NCBI RefSeq assembly: GCF_000426645.1
Contig: NZ_AUFT01000016.1
Span: forward strand, 62,001-126,000
Length of the DNA stretch: 64,000 bases
Source of the DNA: Nakamurella lactea DSM 19367
GTDB taxonomy: Bacteria; Actinomycetota; Actinomycetes; Mycobacteriales; Nakamurellaceae
Direction of reading: 5' to 3'
Positions 17,531 through 24,935 of the stretch are shown piece by piece. Position 1 is the stretch's first letter. Every line of letters starts with the position of its first letter. The position numbers and the translations under genes were made by a program. Below the pieces are notes generated by a model. It worked only from the letters and a program-made list of their open reading frames with translations. It was not told the origin of the DNA and did not search any database.

Positions 17531-19365
17531 GATATCGTCTGGTCGTCCTTGCGCTGGCGGCCGTCGCGGCCTGGGTGTTGCCGTACGGCCTCAGCCTGTA
17601 CGCCATTCACGTGGTGGATGTCGCCATTGTCTTTGCCATCCTCGCGATCGGCATGGGCCTGGTGATGGGTATCGCCGGACAGATCAACCTCGCCCAGGTA
17701 GCGTTCTTCGGCGTCGGGGCCTATATGACCGCGGTCCTGACCACCCACGTCGGGATGGGCTTCTGGACCGCGGCCGTACTGTCGGTGATCGGGACCGCAG
17801 TGGTCGGGCTGTTGGTGGGAACACCCGCGCTGCGAATGCAATCGCACTACCTTGGAATCGTCACGCTGGGTCTGGCTGTCGCATTCGTCAGCTGGGCCAC
17901 CAACTCCCCGCTGGCCGGCGGCGCCTCCGGAATATCCGGGATACCCGCGCCGACGTTGTTCGGGCTGGACCTGTCGAGCGAATACCTGTTCTATTACTTC
18001 GAGTTGATCGTCTTCGCCTGCGCCCTGGCGTTCGGGATGTTCATCGTGCGAATGCCGCTGGGCCGTCGCATGCGGGCCATGCGGGACGACGCCCTCGCCG
18101 CCGGGGCGGTAGGCGCCGAGGTCCGGAGCCTGCGGATGGCAGCGTTCGCCCTGGCAAGTGTGTACGGCGGCCTCGCTGGGGTGCTCTATGCCGGTCTGAT
18201 CAGGTACGTGGCGCCGGAAACCTTCAGCATTGCCAACATGTTCCTGCTGTTGGCGATGGTCATCATCGGTGGTCGGCACAGCCTGGTCGGCTGTGTCGTC
18301 GGGGCACTGGGGCTGTCGCTGCTGCGGGAGGCATTGGTGGATGTGTCGACCTATGCGCAGTTGGCGTACGGCGCCGTGGTGGCGCTCACTGTCGTGTTCG
18401 CGCCGAACGGACTGGCCGGCTTGCCCGGCCGGGTCCGATCGGCGTGGGGTCGTCGCCGGCCCGACAAGGCGGCCGTCCTCGGCGACTTCCAGCCGTACGA
18501 ACCGGCATCTCCGGACGTCGTGGGGGGACCGGACCGGGACGACTGGATCCTGGATGTGCGGGGGGTCGGCAAACGCTTCCGTGGGCTGATCGCCTTGCAG
18601 GACGTGTCATTTCAGGTTCGGGCCGGCGAGATCCGCGGCATCGTCGGACCCAATGGGTCCGGCAAGACCACACTGTTCAACGTCATCAGCGGGCTGTACA
18701 AGCCGAGCAGCGGGCAGGTGATCTTCGCCGGAAAACCCGCGACGGGCCGGCCGCCACATCAACTGGCGCACGCCGGCATGGCCCGGACGTTCCAGAACCT
18801 GCGACTGTTCCACCTCATGTCGGTGCGCGAGAACGTCCTGGTCGGCCTGGACCGTAGCCGGATCCGGAGTATCTGGCGCTACCTGTTGTGGCCGATCGGC
18901 GTCTTCCGTGACGACCGCGAGATGCACCGGGCCGGCGATGAATTGCTGGCCCGGTTCGGACTGGTCGATTTCGCGCCGGCCGCACCCCGCTCGCTGCCGT
19001 ACGGCACCCAGCGCCGGGTGGAGATCGCGCGGGCGATGGCCGGCCGGCCCCGGCTGTTGTTGCTGGACGAGCCGGCGGCCGGACTCAACGGCGAGGAAGT
19101 CAGGCAGCTAGGTGAGATCGTGCGGTCCATCCGGGCGAGCGGAGTCACCGTCATCATCATCGAGCACAACATGGGCCTGGTGATGTCGATGTGCGAACGG
19201 ATCACCGTGCTGGCCAGTGGATCCGTGATCGCCGAGGGAACTCCCGCCGAAGTGTCCAGAACGCCAGAGGTGATCGAGGCCTACCTCGGAGACGCGGAAG
19301 TCAATGACAATTTCTCCGCCGAGGACGAGCTGCCCCCCGCGACAGTATTGGACGCGACCCCGTGA
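17527..19365 (+). CDS. livM/livG: LivM-LivG fusion: permease plus ATP-binding protein
   Basis: 612-aa fusion. Residues 1-~305 are a LivM permease (GQINLAQVAFFGVGAYMTA, VGTPALRMQSHYLGIVTLGL, IGGRHSLVGCVVGALG). After a short linker, residues ~340-600 are a LivG ATPase: Walker A GPNGSGKTT, Q-loop ARTFQNLRLF, signature PYGTQRRVEIARAMA, Walker B LLLLDEPAAGLN, switch His in IEHNM. The two are normally separate genes; here no stop separates them. The GTGA overlap with livF indicates translational coupling. The fusion ties one ATPase to one permease half. Confidence 0.95.
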   Translation: MRYRLVVLALAAVAAWVLPYGLSLYAIHVVDVAIVFAILAIGMGLVMGIAGQINLAQVAFFGVGAYMTAVLTTHVGMGFWTAAVLSVIGTAVVGLLVGTPALRMQSHYLGIVTLGLAVAFVSWATNSPLAGGASGISGIPAPTLFGLDLSSEYLFYYFELIVFACALAFGMFIVRMPLGRRMRAMRDDALAAGAVGAEVRSLRMAAFALASVYGGLAGVLYAGLIRYVAPETFSIANMFLLLAMVIIGGRHSLVGCVVGALGLSLLREALVDVSTYAQLAYGAVVALTVVFAPNGLAGLPGRVRSAWGRRRPDKAAVLGDFQPYEPASPDVVGGPDRDDWILDVRGVGKRFRGLIALQDVSFQVRAGEIRGIVGPNGSGKTTLFNVISGLYKPSSGQVIFAGKPATGRPPHQLAHAGMARTFQNLRLFHLMSVRENVLVGLDRSRIRSIWRYLLWPIGVFRDDREMHRAGDELLARFGLVDFAPAAPRSLPYGTQRRVEIARAMAGRPRLLLLDEPAAGLNGEEVRQLGEIVRSIRASGVTVIIIEHNMGLVMSMCERITVLASGSVIAEGTPAEVSRTPEVIEAYLGDAEVNDNFSAEDELPPATVLDATP

Positions 19366-20135
19366 GCGAGCGTGCGAACGAACCATCAACCCTGAGCGAG
19401 CGTGCGAACCAACCATCAAACGTGAGCGGTGAACTGATCATCGAAGGACTGAGCGTCCACTACGGCGGCGTCACCGCGGTCCGATCAGTGAGCCTGCGCG
19501 TGGCTGCCGGCCAATCCGTCGGCCTGATCGGCGCCAACGGTGCCGGCAAGTCCTCGACGTTGCGGGCGCTCATGGCGCTGGTGCCCCGCGCCGCGACAGC
19601 AGTCCGATTCGGCGACGTCGACCTGATGCGGGTCCGGGCCAACGACATGGTCCGGCACGGTATCGGATATGTGCCCGAAGGACGACATGTCTTCCCCGGA
19701 CTTCCGGTCGAGAAGAATCTGATGCTCGGCGCTTATGCGCAGCGGTGGAACGAACAGGTCCGGGACACGCTGGCCGAGGTGTATGAAATCTTCCCGGTGT
19801 TGGCCGAAATGCGTCGGCGACTTGCCGGGGCACTGTCCGGTGGCCAGCAGCAGATGCTGGCGATCGGCCGGGCATTGATGGCGCGTCCCCGGCTGCTGCT
19901 CCTGGACGAGCCGTCGATGGGTCTGTCGCCCAAGCTGATCGAGGACATCCTGGCAGTTCTGCAACGATTGAGCCGCGAGGGAATGAGCATTCTGCTGGTC
20001 GAGCAGAACGCCAAGCTGACCTTCGAGGCGACCACCGAATGCCTGGTCATGGAGAACGGCGAGGTCGCGATGCAGGGCGCTTCACAGGAATTGCGCCGCG
20101 ATCCCCGGGTCCGGAAGGTCTACCTCGGCCTTTGA
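19362..20135 (+). CDS. livF: LivF-type ABC transporter ATP-binding protein
   Basis: 257-aa second ATPase of the Liv importer. Walker A GANGAGKSS, signature LSGGQQQMLAIGRALM, Walker B LLLLDEPSMGLSP, switch EQNAKLTF, and the C-terminal VYLGL ending typical of LivF. The GTG at 19362 overlaps the previous stop, but the first 20 residues are encoded by a tandem repeat with no family counterpart; the GTG at 19422 (MSGELIIEGLSVHYGG) gives the standard length and could be the true start. Last gene of the operon, followed by a strong hairpin. Confidence 0.95.
   Translation: MSERANEPSTLSERANQPSNVSGELIIEGLSVHYGGVTAVRSVSLRVAAGQSVGLIGANGAGKSSTLRALMALVPRAATAVRFGDVDLMRVRANDMVRHGIGYVPEGRHVFPGLPVEKNLMLGAYAQRWNEQVRDTLAEVYEIFPVLAEMRRRLAGALSGGQQQMLAIGRALMARPRLLLLDEPSMGLSPKLIEDILAVLQRLSREGMSILLVEQNAKLTFEATTECLVMENGEVAMQGASQELRRDPRVRKVYLGL
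19363..19422 (+). repeat. 30-bp tandem repeat at the livF start
   Basis: Two 30-bp units (19363-19392, 19393-19422), each beginning TGAGCGAGCGTGCGAAC and containing AACCATCAA, differ at only a few positions; a third, partial TGAGCG follows. The repeat encodes SERANEPSTL SERANQPSNV and creates several in-frame start-like codons. Confidence 0.9.
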
Positions 20136-20301
20136 CCCGGATCCGCGGGTAGGCCGGTGTGCCCGGCGGTGTCCGCACGGCGCCGGTCCGGCAAGAGATA
20201 TCACGCTTCGGTGCCTTCCCCCCAAGCCGGCCGAACGGATCCGCGCACTGCGCCCGTTCCGGCAACGGGCAGACCCCAGTATCCCTTAACTCGACAACGG
20301 A

Positions 20302-20330
20302 GCGGCCCCGGCAGCTGATGCCGGGGCCGC
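20302..20330. terminator. Bidirectional hairpin terminator
   Basis: GCGGCCCCGGCA (20302-20313), loop GCTGA, TGCCGGGGCCGC (20319-20330): a perfect 12-bp stem between the convergent livF and ThuA-like genes. Confidence 0.8.
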
Positions 20331-20349
20331 ACCTTGGTGGCATGCATTG

Positions 20350-21367
20350 TCAACGGCAGAATGGGGTCTTTCCCATGGCCGACTCGATGCCTCCGAGCAA
20401 CAGCTTCTGGAATTCGAGGGCGCCCGGGTAGGAACTATCGGTGAAGATCTTGGCGTCGTGACCCATGGTGGTCAGCCACGCCCGACCGCCGTCGTAGTAC
20501 TGGCACCAGGTGGTCGGATGGAAGTCACCGTGTCCGGGGTGACCGGGCCCGTCGTTGCTGCCTGGGGCCATGGTCTTTTCGTCAACCGCGGTGAGAAAAC
20601 GAACCTTTGAAGGGAACGGGACCAGGTTGTACCACTCGTCACTGAATGTCCAGCGGCTCGGCAGACCTGCGGTGGACACGTCCCGTCGGTCCAGGGTCTG
20701 CACGGTGGCCTCTTGGTTGTGCCCGTGGTCGTAGTAGTTCGTGCCGCCGAGCAGACCTTCGTACCATGGCCAGTTGTACTCGGTGCCGAACGCGTTGTGC
20801 ACGCCGACGAACCCGCCACCGCCGCGAATGTATTGGCGCAACGACGTCTGCGCCGCATCGTCGAGGGTGTCACGGGAGGTACTGTAGAAGATCACCGCGT
20901 TGTATGGGAAAAGTCGGCCCGGAGACGACAACCGAGTGACATCTTCCGTGTAGTCGACGCTGAAGCCATGCTCCTGGCCCATCTTGATGATGGCGTTTTG
21001 TACCACGTTCTTGTCGGTCAAACGGGGGATTGAGTCCGGGCGCTAGGGCCGGGCCCAGATTGGCATGGCGCGGACCGGCCGTGCGGGTGTAGAGCAGGAC
21101 CCGGTAGCCCTCGGACGTATCGAAGTTGTGCCAGTCGTGATAGCACTTGGGATCCGTGCCACGGCAGACGCCGTAGTCGGGGTCTCCGAGATTCTGGGCG
21201 CCCTTGTCCCTGTGCTGGACGGCGGGCTGGGCCGCGGGCAGGGCGGTAGGTTCCGATCGCACCGCTGCACCCGGCAGCCCACTGACCAGCATCAGTCCGG
21301 CTGCCACGATCGCCGTGGCGCCGGCGCTGAACAGCACCGGCATGATCGTTCTCGAACGCTTCTTCAT
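20350..21367 (-). pseudogene. ThuA-like secreted protein, interrupted by a single-base frameshift
   Basis: ThuA-type (trehalose-utilisation/glutamine-amidotransferase-like fold) exported protein split between two frames. The first part starts at ATG 21367 (AAAGGAT upstream) with a signal peptide (MKKRSRTIMPVLFSAG) and reaches YRVLLYTRTAGPRHANLGPAL, the ThuA N-terminal strand. The second frame continues TDKNVVQNAIIKMGQEHGFS and runs with family motifs VIFYST, GGGFVGVHNAF, HPGHGDFHPTTW and MGHDAKIF to the stop at 20350. The switch is near 21018-21028, at runs of five C and three T on the coding strand; removing one base there rejoins the frames. It is either a real recent mutation or a sequencing error. 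Lies downstream of pqqB. Confidence 0.8.
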
Positions 21368-21406
21368 GCGGAGATCCTTTCGTCGGGGCCCTTCTGATGG
21401 TCCGCT

Positions 21407-21428
21407 AGGTGGACTTTCTGATCCACCT
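21407..21428. promoter_or_regulatory. Inverted repeat between pqqB and the ThuA-like gene
   Basis: AGGTGGA (21407-21413) and TCCACCT (21422-21428) are perfect inverted 7-mers with an 8-nt spacer. It could end pqqB transcription or act as an operator for the ThuA-like gene; nothing distinguishes the two. Confidence 0.35.
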
Positions 21429-21507
21429 GAAGGTATTCGAATCATAACCACGGGTGAGTCGCAGCACAATGCTTTCGAGGGCGCGAATTCCTGTATCCGC
21501 GAAGTCC

Positions 21508-22374
21508 TCAAAGCTGAATGAGGCCGGCCTCCGGCGCAACATCGGCGCCGACGGCTGTCAACAGTTCATGTTCTGGCGCGTCCGGGTGTGCCAATGGATT
21601 GGTGTTGTTCAGATGTGTATAGGTGTAACGCGGACCGGATATGTCCCGGATCAGTGGCAGCGTTGCCTCGATAGGTAAGTGACCCATGCTCGAAGCCGGC
21701 CGATCGAGGCCGGTGCGCCGGGCCATCTCGTCGGAATGGAAGAAGGTACCGTCCAGGACCACCAGGTCCGCGTCGGCGATGATGGCGGCAAATCGGGGCG
21801 GCCACAGCGCCAGACACGGTGCGTACACCAGCACCCGGTCGTCAGCAGCTCCGACGACGCGATAACCGATCACCCAATCCTGCGATTCACCTTCCTGCGC
21901 GTACCGGGGCCGCTTGGCGCTGCACAAGAATGCTGTGGCGGTCAGCCCGCCGTCGAGCTCGAAGGGGACGCCGCAGCTGATCGTGCGCCAGTCGACGGTG
22001 CTGTAGTTGCCGATTACCTGGGCGGCCGGGATAGCTGCGAGTACCGGCCGTGTCCCGTACACGGCAAGCTGATCGGCCTCGCGGAGAGTGAAAAGGCCGA
22101 GCGTGTGATCGAGCTCCGCGCTGGTGAACAGGACGCCGCGGATCGGGCTGACGCGAAGCCCTTGGCTGGGCGTCAGCTCCGGTGCATTGAGCAATTGGGT
22201 CCGCAGGTCGGGCGAGGTGTTGAGCAGGTACCAGGCGGAGCCGTCACCGCTGACCGCCAGGCAGTCTTGAGTACGTGCGGTGCCCTCGCGCCGTGCTCGG
22301 GTGCATCCTTCGCAGGCGCAGTTCCATTGCGGCAGGCCGCCACCGGCCGCCGTGCCGAGGAACCGAACTCTCAC
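21508..22374 (-). CDS. pqqB: Pyrroloquinoline quinone biosynthesis protein PqqB
   Basis: 288-aa metallo-beta-lactamase-fold protein required for PQQ formation (proposed to hydroxylate the Glu-Tyr intermediate). Diagnostic features: GTAAGGGLPQWNCACEGC at the N-terminus with the paired Cys typical of PqqB, LLNTSPDLRTQLL, the modified metal-site region TSAELDHTLGLFTLRE, and THLNNTNPL near the C-terminus. Usual length is about 300 aa. Its ATG overlaps the pqqD-pqqE stop (ATGA). Last biosynthetic gene of the operon pqqA-pqqC-pqqDE-pqqB. Confidence 0.96.
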   Translation of the reverse strand: MRVRFLGTAAGGGLPQWNCACEGCTRARREGTARTQDCLAVSGDGSAWYLLNTSPDLRTQLLNAPELTPSQGLRVSPIRGVLFTSAELDHTLGLFTLREADQLAVYGTRPVLAAIPAAQVIGNYSTVDWRTISCGVPFELDGGLTATAFLCSAKRPRYAQEGESQDWVIGYRVVGAADDRVLVYAPCLALWPPRFAAIIADADLVVLDGTFFHSDEMARRTGLDRPASSMGHLPIEATLPLIRDISGPRYTYTHLNNTNPLAHPDAPEHELLTAVGADVAPEAGLIQL

Positions 22375-23777
22375 CGCATTCGCCGGGGTACTGCTTGGGC
22401 AGGCTGCAGCTGTGGGACGAGCGTCGCGGCCACCCGCTCATGGTGCGGAGACAGGGTGCATACCGGGTCGGTGGCCGCCGGATCGCCGACGAGCTGGTAC
22501 GCCTGACAGCGGCAGCCGCCGAAGTCCACCTCTCGCAGGGCGCAACTCTGGCAAGGTTCCGGCATCCAGGCGGTCCCCCGGAAACGGTTGAATGCCGGTG
22601 ATTCGTACCAGATCTCGGACAACGGGGCTTCCAGGGTGCTGGGTATCTGTATGTCAGGTAGTTGTGCCGCCGCTAGGCAGGGTAGGGCATCGCCGTTGGG
22701 TGCGACCACCAGTTGCCGGCTGCCCCAGCCGTCCATGCAGGGCTTCGGGGTGTTGGTGTGATAGTCGGCGGCGATGTGCACGATTTCCATCCGGTCGCCG
22801 AATCGCTGTCGAGCGGTGATCGCATCCAGCGTCGCGGCCTGGACCTGTTCGGCCGTCGGCATGAGCGCGGCTCGGTTCCGCAGGGCCCAGCCATAGAACT
22901 GGGTGTGTGCCAGTTCGACTCGATCGGCGCCGAGAGATGCTGCCATTTCGACGATCTCGAGCAGCCTGCCGACGTTTCCACGGTGCAGCACGGCGTTGAC
23001 GGACAGCGGCAGACCGGACTCCTTCACCTTGGCGGCGACAGCGAGCTTGCGCTCGTGTGCGCGGAGCCCGGCGACCTGGTCGGCCTCGGCCTGCCGGTCG
23101 TCCTGTACGGAGAGTTGGAAATGATCCAGCCCGGCGTCGATCAACGCGCCGAGTCGATCAACTGCCAGCGGGATGCCGCTGGTGATCAGGTTGATGTACA
23201 TGCCGAGTTGGTGGGCATGGCCGACGAGTGTCTCCAGATCGCGGCGCAACAGCGGTTCGCCGCCGGAGAAGTGCACCTGCAGGACCCCTATGTCCCGGGC
23301 CTGATCGAGAACCCGGCACCAGGCGTCGGTATCCAACTCGGCGTGGTAACTGGCCAGGTTCAGCGGGTTCGCACAATAGGTACAGTGCAACGGGCACCGA
23401 TAGGTCAATTCCGCAAGCAGGCCCAACGGCGCCGGCGAGCGGGCGGACGCGCCGGGTCGGTGGATCTCGGGCGCCGTATTGACCGGCGTTCCCGTGCCGT
23501 CGAAGGTGATCAGCCGCCGCTCGGTGAGATCGTCGAGCAGGTGTTGGATGTCTGAGTCGGTCACGCCCTCGTAGGTCTGCCCGAGCAGGCCGACGATGTC
23601 TGTGGCGGTCCGGATCCCGTCGCAGCGGGCGAGGATGGCGCCGGCAGACTCGTTGAGCAGCAGCACTCCCTCTGGGTACAGCAAGGCGAACGTGCTGCGC
23701 ACCGAGTCGTGGACCAACCGGACTCCGCGCCGTAGTCCCGGCACACCGACCCTGCTCCCCGCGTCAGCGCTGATCAT
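22371..23777 (-). CDS. pqqE: PqqD-PqqE fusion (peptide chaperone plus radical SAM enzyme)
   Basis: 468-aa fusion. Residues ~1-105 are PqqD-like (RRGVRLVHDSVRSTFALLYP, LNESAGAILARCDG), the chaperone that presents PqqA. Residues ~125-468 are PqqE, which forms the C-C bond between Glu and Tyr of PqqA: radical SAM motif CPLHCTYC, GGEPLLRRDL, and a C-terminal SPASM region with Cys in PCMDG, PCLAAAQ, CQSCALRE, FGGCRC and PVC. The ATG at 23777 follows GAGGG and is 7 bp past the pqqC stop; upstream open frame is shadow. PqqD and PqqE are often separate; the fusion guarantees 1:1 stoichiometry. Confidence 0.95.
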   Translation of the reverse strand: MISADAGSRVGVPGLRRGVRLVHDSVRSTFALLYPEGVLLLNESAGAILARCDGIRTATDIVGLLGQTYEGVTDSDIQHLLDDLTERRLITFDGTGTPVNTAPEIHRPGASARSPAPLGLLAELTYRCPLHCTYCANPLNLASYHAELDTDAWCRVLDQARDIGVLQVHFSGGEPLLRRDLETLVGHAHQLGMYINLITSGIPLAVDRLGALIDAGLDHFQLSVQDDRQAEADQVAGLRAHERKLAVAAKVKESGLPLSVNAVLHRGNVGRLLEIVEMAASLGADRVELAHTQFYGWALRNRAALMPTAEQVQAATLDAITARQRFGDRMEIVHIAADYHTNTPKPCMDGWGSRQLVVAPNGDALPCLAAAQLPDIQIPSTLEAPLSEIWYESPAFNRFRGTAWMPEPCQSCALREVDFGGCRCQAYQLVGDPAATDPVCTLSPHHERVAATLVPQLQPAQAVPRRMR

Positions 23778-23784
23778 TGTGCCC

Positions 23785-24501
23785 TCACGCTTCCGGTGCG
23801 CTCGGTCGTGCCGAGGTGGTGCCCGCGTAGTCGATGGCGTCCAGCATTCCGCCGAGCACGTCGCATTTGAAGGCGAGCGCCGACAGCGCGGCATCCTGGG
23901 CGGGCCTGGTCACGCAGTGGTCCAGGACCAGGCCAAGGGTGTAGTGACTGTCCTGCCGAGCCAGCGGAATGCGCTTCGCGAAATACCCGAGGCCTGCTGG
24001 CTTGATCCACTCGTAGTGCAGCTCCCATGCGCTCACCCGATCGGTCATCAGCTGCGGGGAAAACATTTCGGTGAGCGCGGCGGCAACCGCCTCGATCCAT
24101 GGCCGTGTCTGACAGAAGTGCAAGTAGCCATCGACGGCGAAGCGGGTGCCCCGCACCACATGTCGCTCGTCGCGAACCTCTTCTGCGCTGAGCCCGACGG
24201 CCTCGGCGAGGGCCAGCCAGTCGTGCAGACCGCCCTCGCCCGCGCCATTTCCGTCGTGGAAGGTGACGCGGGCGAGCCAGTCCCTACGTATTTGCTCGTC
24301 CGGGCAGTTGGAGATGATCGCTGCATTCTTTCGGGCCAGCCGACTCTGGTAGTACCAGCGGTTCGCCACCCAGCGACGGATGTCATCGGCGCTCGCCTGG
24401 CCGGCATGCAACCGCAGGTGAAAGGGATGGCTGTCCCAGTACCGTGAGCGCAGCTCAGACAGCGCCGCGGCGAACCGGTCCCGGTTCAGCGGCGCGTCCA
24501 C
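23785..24501 (-). CDS. pqqC: Pyrroloquinoline-quinone synthase PqqC
   Basis: 238-aa cofactorless oxidase that performs the final ring closure and oxidation to PQQ. Haem-oxygenase-like all-helical protein; diagnostic stretches are YWDSHPFHLRLHAG, RRWVANRWYYQSRL, HDGNGAGEGGLHDWL, ELHYEWIKPAGLGYF and LGLVLDHC. Starts with GTG at 24501 (VDAPLNRDRF), whose codons overlap the 3' end of pqqA by 16 nt. Length matches the family (~240-250 aa). Confidence 0.97.
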   Translation of the reverse strand: MDAPLNRDRFAAALSELRSRYWDSHPFHLRLHAGQASADDIRRWVANRWYYQSRLARKNAAIISNCPDEQIRRDWLARVTFHDGNGAGEGGLHDWLALAEAVGLSAEEVRDERHVVRGTRFAVDGYLHFCQTRPWIEAVAAALTEMFSPQLMTDRVSAWELHYEWIKPAGLGYFAKRIPLARQDSHYTLGLVLDHCVTRPAQDAALSALAFKCDVLGGMLDAIDYAGTTSARPSAPEA

Positions 24502-24644
24502 GGACCGGAGTCCCCCGCGTAGGCAGTGACTTCGGGGCGGGTCGGGATCGATTCGACCTTGGGGGGTGACCAGGTGCGTCGGGCCGACTCGGCTGACGTC
24601 CTCGGCGGATCGTGCGGTGCCGGCGGGTTCAGGGTGGATGCCAC
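24486..24644 (-). CDS. pqqA: PQQ precursor peptide PqqA
   Basis: 52-aa ribosomal precursor. It starts with GTG at 24644, with AAGGAG 6 nt upstream. The C-terminal half contains TWSPPKVESIPTRPEVTAYA: the W..P.V....PEVTAY pattern of PqqA, with crosslinked residues Glu38 and Tyr42 in the E-x3-Y spacing that PqqE joins. The N-terminal ~24 residues are rich in Pro/Ala and longer than in classic 23-39-residue PqqAs. It overlaps pqqC by 16 nt and heads the operon, as in other bacteria. Identification rests on motif plus position and is strong. Confidence 0.9.
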   Translation of the reverse strand: MASTLNPPAPHDPPRTSAESARRTWSPPKVESIPTRPEVTAYAGDSGPWTRR

Positions 24645-24935
24645 AATGATCTCCTTCAGTCGCGCGGACCGCTACGTGGACTGTGCGGGCCGTCTAGAGG
24701 ATTTTGACAAGATACCCCCGACTGTCCCAGGCAGGCAAGGGTTCGGCGAATGTGGTTGCTCCAATTGGCCAAAGGGTATTGAGTCGCAGCCAATTCCGGA
24801 CTACGTTCGGACCATCCAATGGCAATGCGGTACCGCCTGATGGATCGCGCCGCGATTCGTCAGCCTGGGCCGTTGCAAACACCGCATGCAAGCCGGTCCG
24901 ATCAGTCACCAATCGCTTGGAGAAATGGAGCCAGC
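24645..24935. promoter_or_regulatory. Divergent promoter region of pqqA and the PQQ dehydrogenase
   Basis: A 291-bp region, noticeably less GC-rich than its flanks, separates pqqA from the dehydrogenase. It contains TTGACA at 24706-24711 and several CCAAT repeats (CCAATTGG, CCAATTCC, CCAATGG). No gene is visible. Cofactor and enzyme genes are probably co-regulated from here; I cannot assign a -10 with confidence. Confidence 0.4.
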
